Assembly: GCF_001310895.1 (NCBI RefSeq)
Contig: NZ_BAZS01000017.1
Location: 1 to 64,000 of the forward strand
From: Virgibacillus halodenitrificans JCM 12304
Lineage (GTDB): Bacteria > Bacillota > Bacilli > Bacillales > Amphibacillaceae
DNA: 64,000 bases
Reading direction: 5' to 3'
In this document: positions 62,791-64,000 of the stretch, in pieces
Layout of the letters: every line of letters begins with the position of its first letter
How positions within the stretch are numbered: position 1 is the first letter of the stretch
The notes under the pieces: generated by a model
The model's input: only the letters and a program-made list of their open reading frames with translations
What the model was told of the DNA's origin: nothing
Databases searched by the model: none
Program-made: the position numbers and the translations under genes

Positions 62791-62946
62791 ACGTTTTATG
62801 TTTTATAAATTTCATCTCTTTCGTAATTTATGCTTTAAGCATTAAATTTGGTACTTTTATTTTACACATTATTATTGAAAAAGGGAATAACTTTTTTTGT
62901 CAAAATGAATATTTTTTTGTGGAAAAATAAATGAATAATTATCAAG

Positions 62947-63855
62947 TTATTTATTAAAGTCTTGGTGTCTTTGCTTAATATGTTGTAAGGCTTCTTTAAG
63001 ATAAGGAAAGCTAAATTCGAATTGGTTATCGAGTGCCTTTTGAGGCAATACATATTGTCCTTTATTGACTAAAATCGCCATTTCTCCAACAACAAGCCTG
63101 ATGAGTGGTGAAGGTACTGGCAACCAGTAGGGACGATGCAAAACACTGGCAAGTGAACGCATGAAGTCTTTATTTCTTTTAGGGTGAGGAGAGGTGACAT
63201 TAATTGGTCCTTTCATTTCTTTATTGAAAATACAAAACTCAATTAGTCTAACAACATCCTCGATATGAACCCATGAAAGCCACTGCTCTCCATTGCCGAT
63301 TTTTCCTCCCGCAAACAGTTTTACGGGGAGCTGCATATAAGGGAGGGAGCCTTCCTCACCTAATATTACCCCAAATCTGGTAAAGACAGTGCGAATATCA
63401 AAGTCCTCAGCTTTTTTTGCAGCCTTTTCCCACTGAGTAGTAACATGGGCCAGAAAGTCATTACCCGATTGTTTCGTAGCTTCAGTAAATATGAGGTCCT
63501 CTGAAGTCCCATAATAACCGACTGCTGAACCGCTAATAAGAACATCCGGCTTTGTTTTCATTTTCTGAAGCAAATCTATAACGTGATTAGTTGTGTTAAT
63601 GCGACTGGATAGAATGGCATCCTTCTTCTTTTTTGACCAATATCCGAATAAGGATTCTCCTGCCAAGTTCACTACCGCATGTATAACAGGGAGCTTCTCC
63701 GCAGGATAATCATAGCCAATGAATGTGGTGAGATTTGTGTTCTCTTTATTTTCAGGAGATCTGGTAAGTATGTACGTATGGTGATCCTTTTTATGCAGTG
63801 ATGCAGTAAGGTGCTTTCCAACAAATCCTGTTCCTCCGGTTATTAATATGTTCAT
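62947..63855 (-). CDS. yfhF: TIGR01777-family NAD(P)-binding epimerase-like protein (YfhF/SDR39U1)
   Basis: This 302-residue atypical short-chain dehydrogenase has the NAD motif TGGTGFVGKHL (about 6-16), VVNLAGESL, the SGSAVGYYGTSED active-site region and a C-terminal DUF1731-like stretch (WLPVPSPLIRLVVGEMAILVNKGQYVLPQKAL). In Bacillus subtilis the homologue yfhF lies next to recX (yfhG), and a probable recX start follows here in divergent orientation. The enzymatic role is not established. Confidence 0.87.
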   Translation of the reverse strand: MNILITGGTGFVGKHLTASLHKKDHHTYILTRSPENKENTNLTTFIGYDYPAEKLPVIHAVVNLAGESLFGYWSKKKKDAILSSRINTTNHVIDLLQKMKTKPDVLISGSAVGYYGTSEDLIFTEATKQSGNDFLAHVTTQWEKAAKKAEDFDIRTVFTRFGVILGEEGSLPYMQLPVKLFAGGKIGNGEQWLSWVHIEDVVRLIEFCIFNKEMKGPINVTSPHPKRNKDFMRSLASVLHRPYWLPVPSPLIRLVVGEMAILVNKGQYVLPQKALDNQFEFSFPYLKEALQHIKQRHQDFNK

Positions 63856-63980
63856 TTTTTGTCACCTGCCCTATACTATTAATACTAAATCTTCGTTCTA
63901 TTATATGCTATTTTTCGATTCTTATTGTAGTGTTCGGATAATCTATACATGTTACTATAGGGAAAGGGGGTGAGGTGTTT

Positions 63981-64000
63981 ATGAAGATTTCCCGAATCAC
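63981..64000 (+). CDS. recX: Start of a probable recX gene, cut by the window end
   Basis: Only MKISRIT is visible after the ribosome binding site GGGGGTGAGG. RecX proteins of Bacillus start with a similar KITxIT segment and recX is the neighbour of yfhF in Bacillus subtilis. The call rests mainly on synteny. Confidence 0.45.

Overview
The window looks like chromosomal DNA of a low-GC, Gram-positive, spore-forming Bacillaceae member, probably a salt- or alkali-tolerant genus such as Oceanobacillus, Virgibacillus or Ornithinibacillus. Supporting signs are AGGAGG-type ribosome binding sites, T-rich intrinsic terminators, textbook Bacillus operators (CtsR boxes before clpE, a PerR box before a pfeT-like pump), and the Bacillus-type genes mreBH, pdaA, yfkD, mbcS, yxlEFG and yfhF. 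No rRNA, complete tRNA, transposase, phage gene or CRISPR array is visible.

Layout. 0.3-18 kb holds housekeeping and conserved genes: heme O synthase, GNATs, a nitroreductase, an RluA pseudouridine synthase, an S58 peptidase, alkaline phosphatase, a ResA-like thioredoxin, an ABC-F protein, a C45-type hydrolase, a DUF58/DUF4129 pair, a CoA-disulfide-reductase-like enzyme and an NSS symporter. 18-31 kb is the most interesting block. An NhaC-type antiporter is followed by a rightward operon (PLP aminotransferase, ThDP decarboxylase-like enzyme, aldehyde dehydrogenase, lysine-6-dehydrogenase-like protein, then an IclR regulator and a DUF3870 protein). It converges on a leftward operon (class III CoA-transferase, glutaryl-CoA-dehydrogenase-like enzyme, semialdehyde dehydrogenase). 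Read together, these fit a complete route from L-lysine through 2-aminoadipate, 2-oxoadipate and glutarate to crotonyl-CoA. The leftward operon has a consensus promoter and a structured leader ending in an intrinsic terminator just before the first ribosome binding site.

31-54 kb carries cell-envelope and stress functions: mreBH, a CAP-domain protein, glutaminase, an SRAP protein, AlsT, YihY, a PerR-controlled P1B-4 ATPase, MFS, OsmC, YfkD, a YuiF-type transporter, PdaA, a PilZ/GGDEF pair, MbcS, ClpE and a secreted ComEC-like hydrolase. 54-61 kb has two GntR-linked ABC operons in convergent orientation, the second a yxlEFG-like set under a 16-bp perfect inverted-repeat operator. 61-64 kb has an XRE regulator, a small unknown protein, a dense cluster of DnaA-box-like sequences, a GNAT gene with a structured leader, yfhF and the first bases of a probable recX.

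Two global features stand out. A modular, palindromic dispersed repeat with GGTTCTA/TAGAACC ends occurs in several complete, deleted or fragmentary copies. Eight genes contain nine single-base-type frameshifts in otherwise well-conserved reading frames, many at short homopolymers. That looks more like sequencing or assembly indels than gene decay, so those genes are annotated here as single reconstructed genes.
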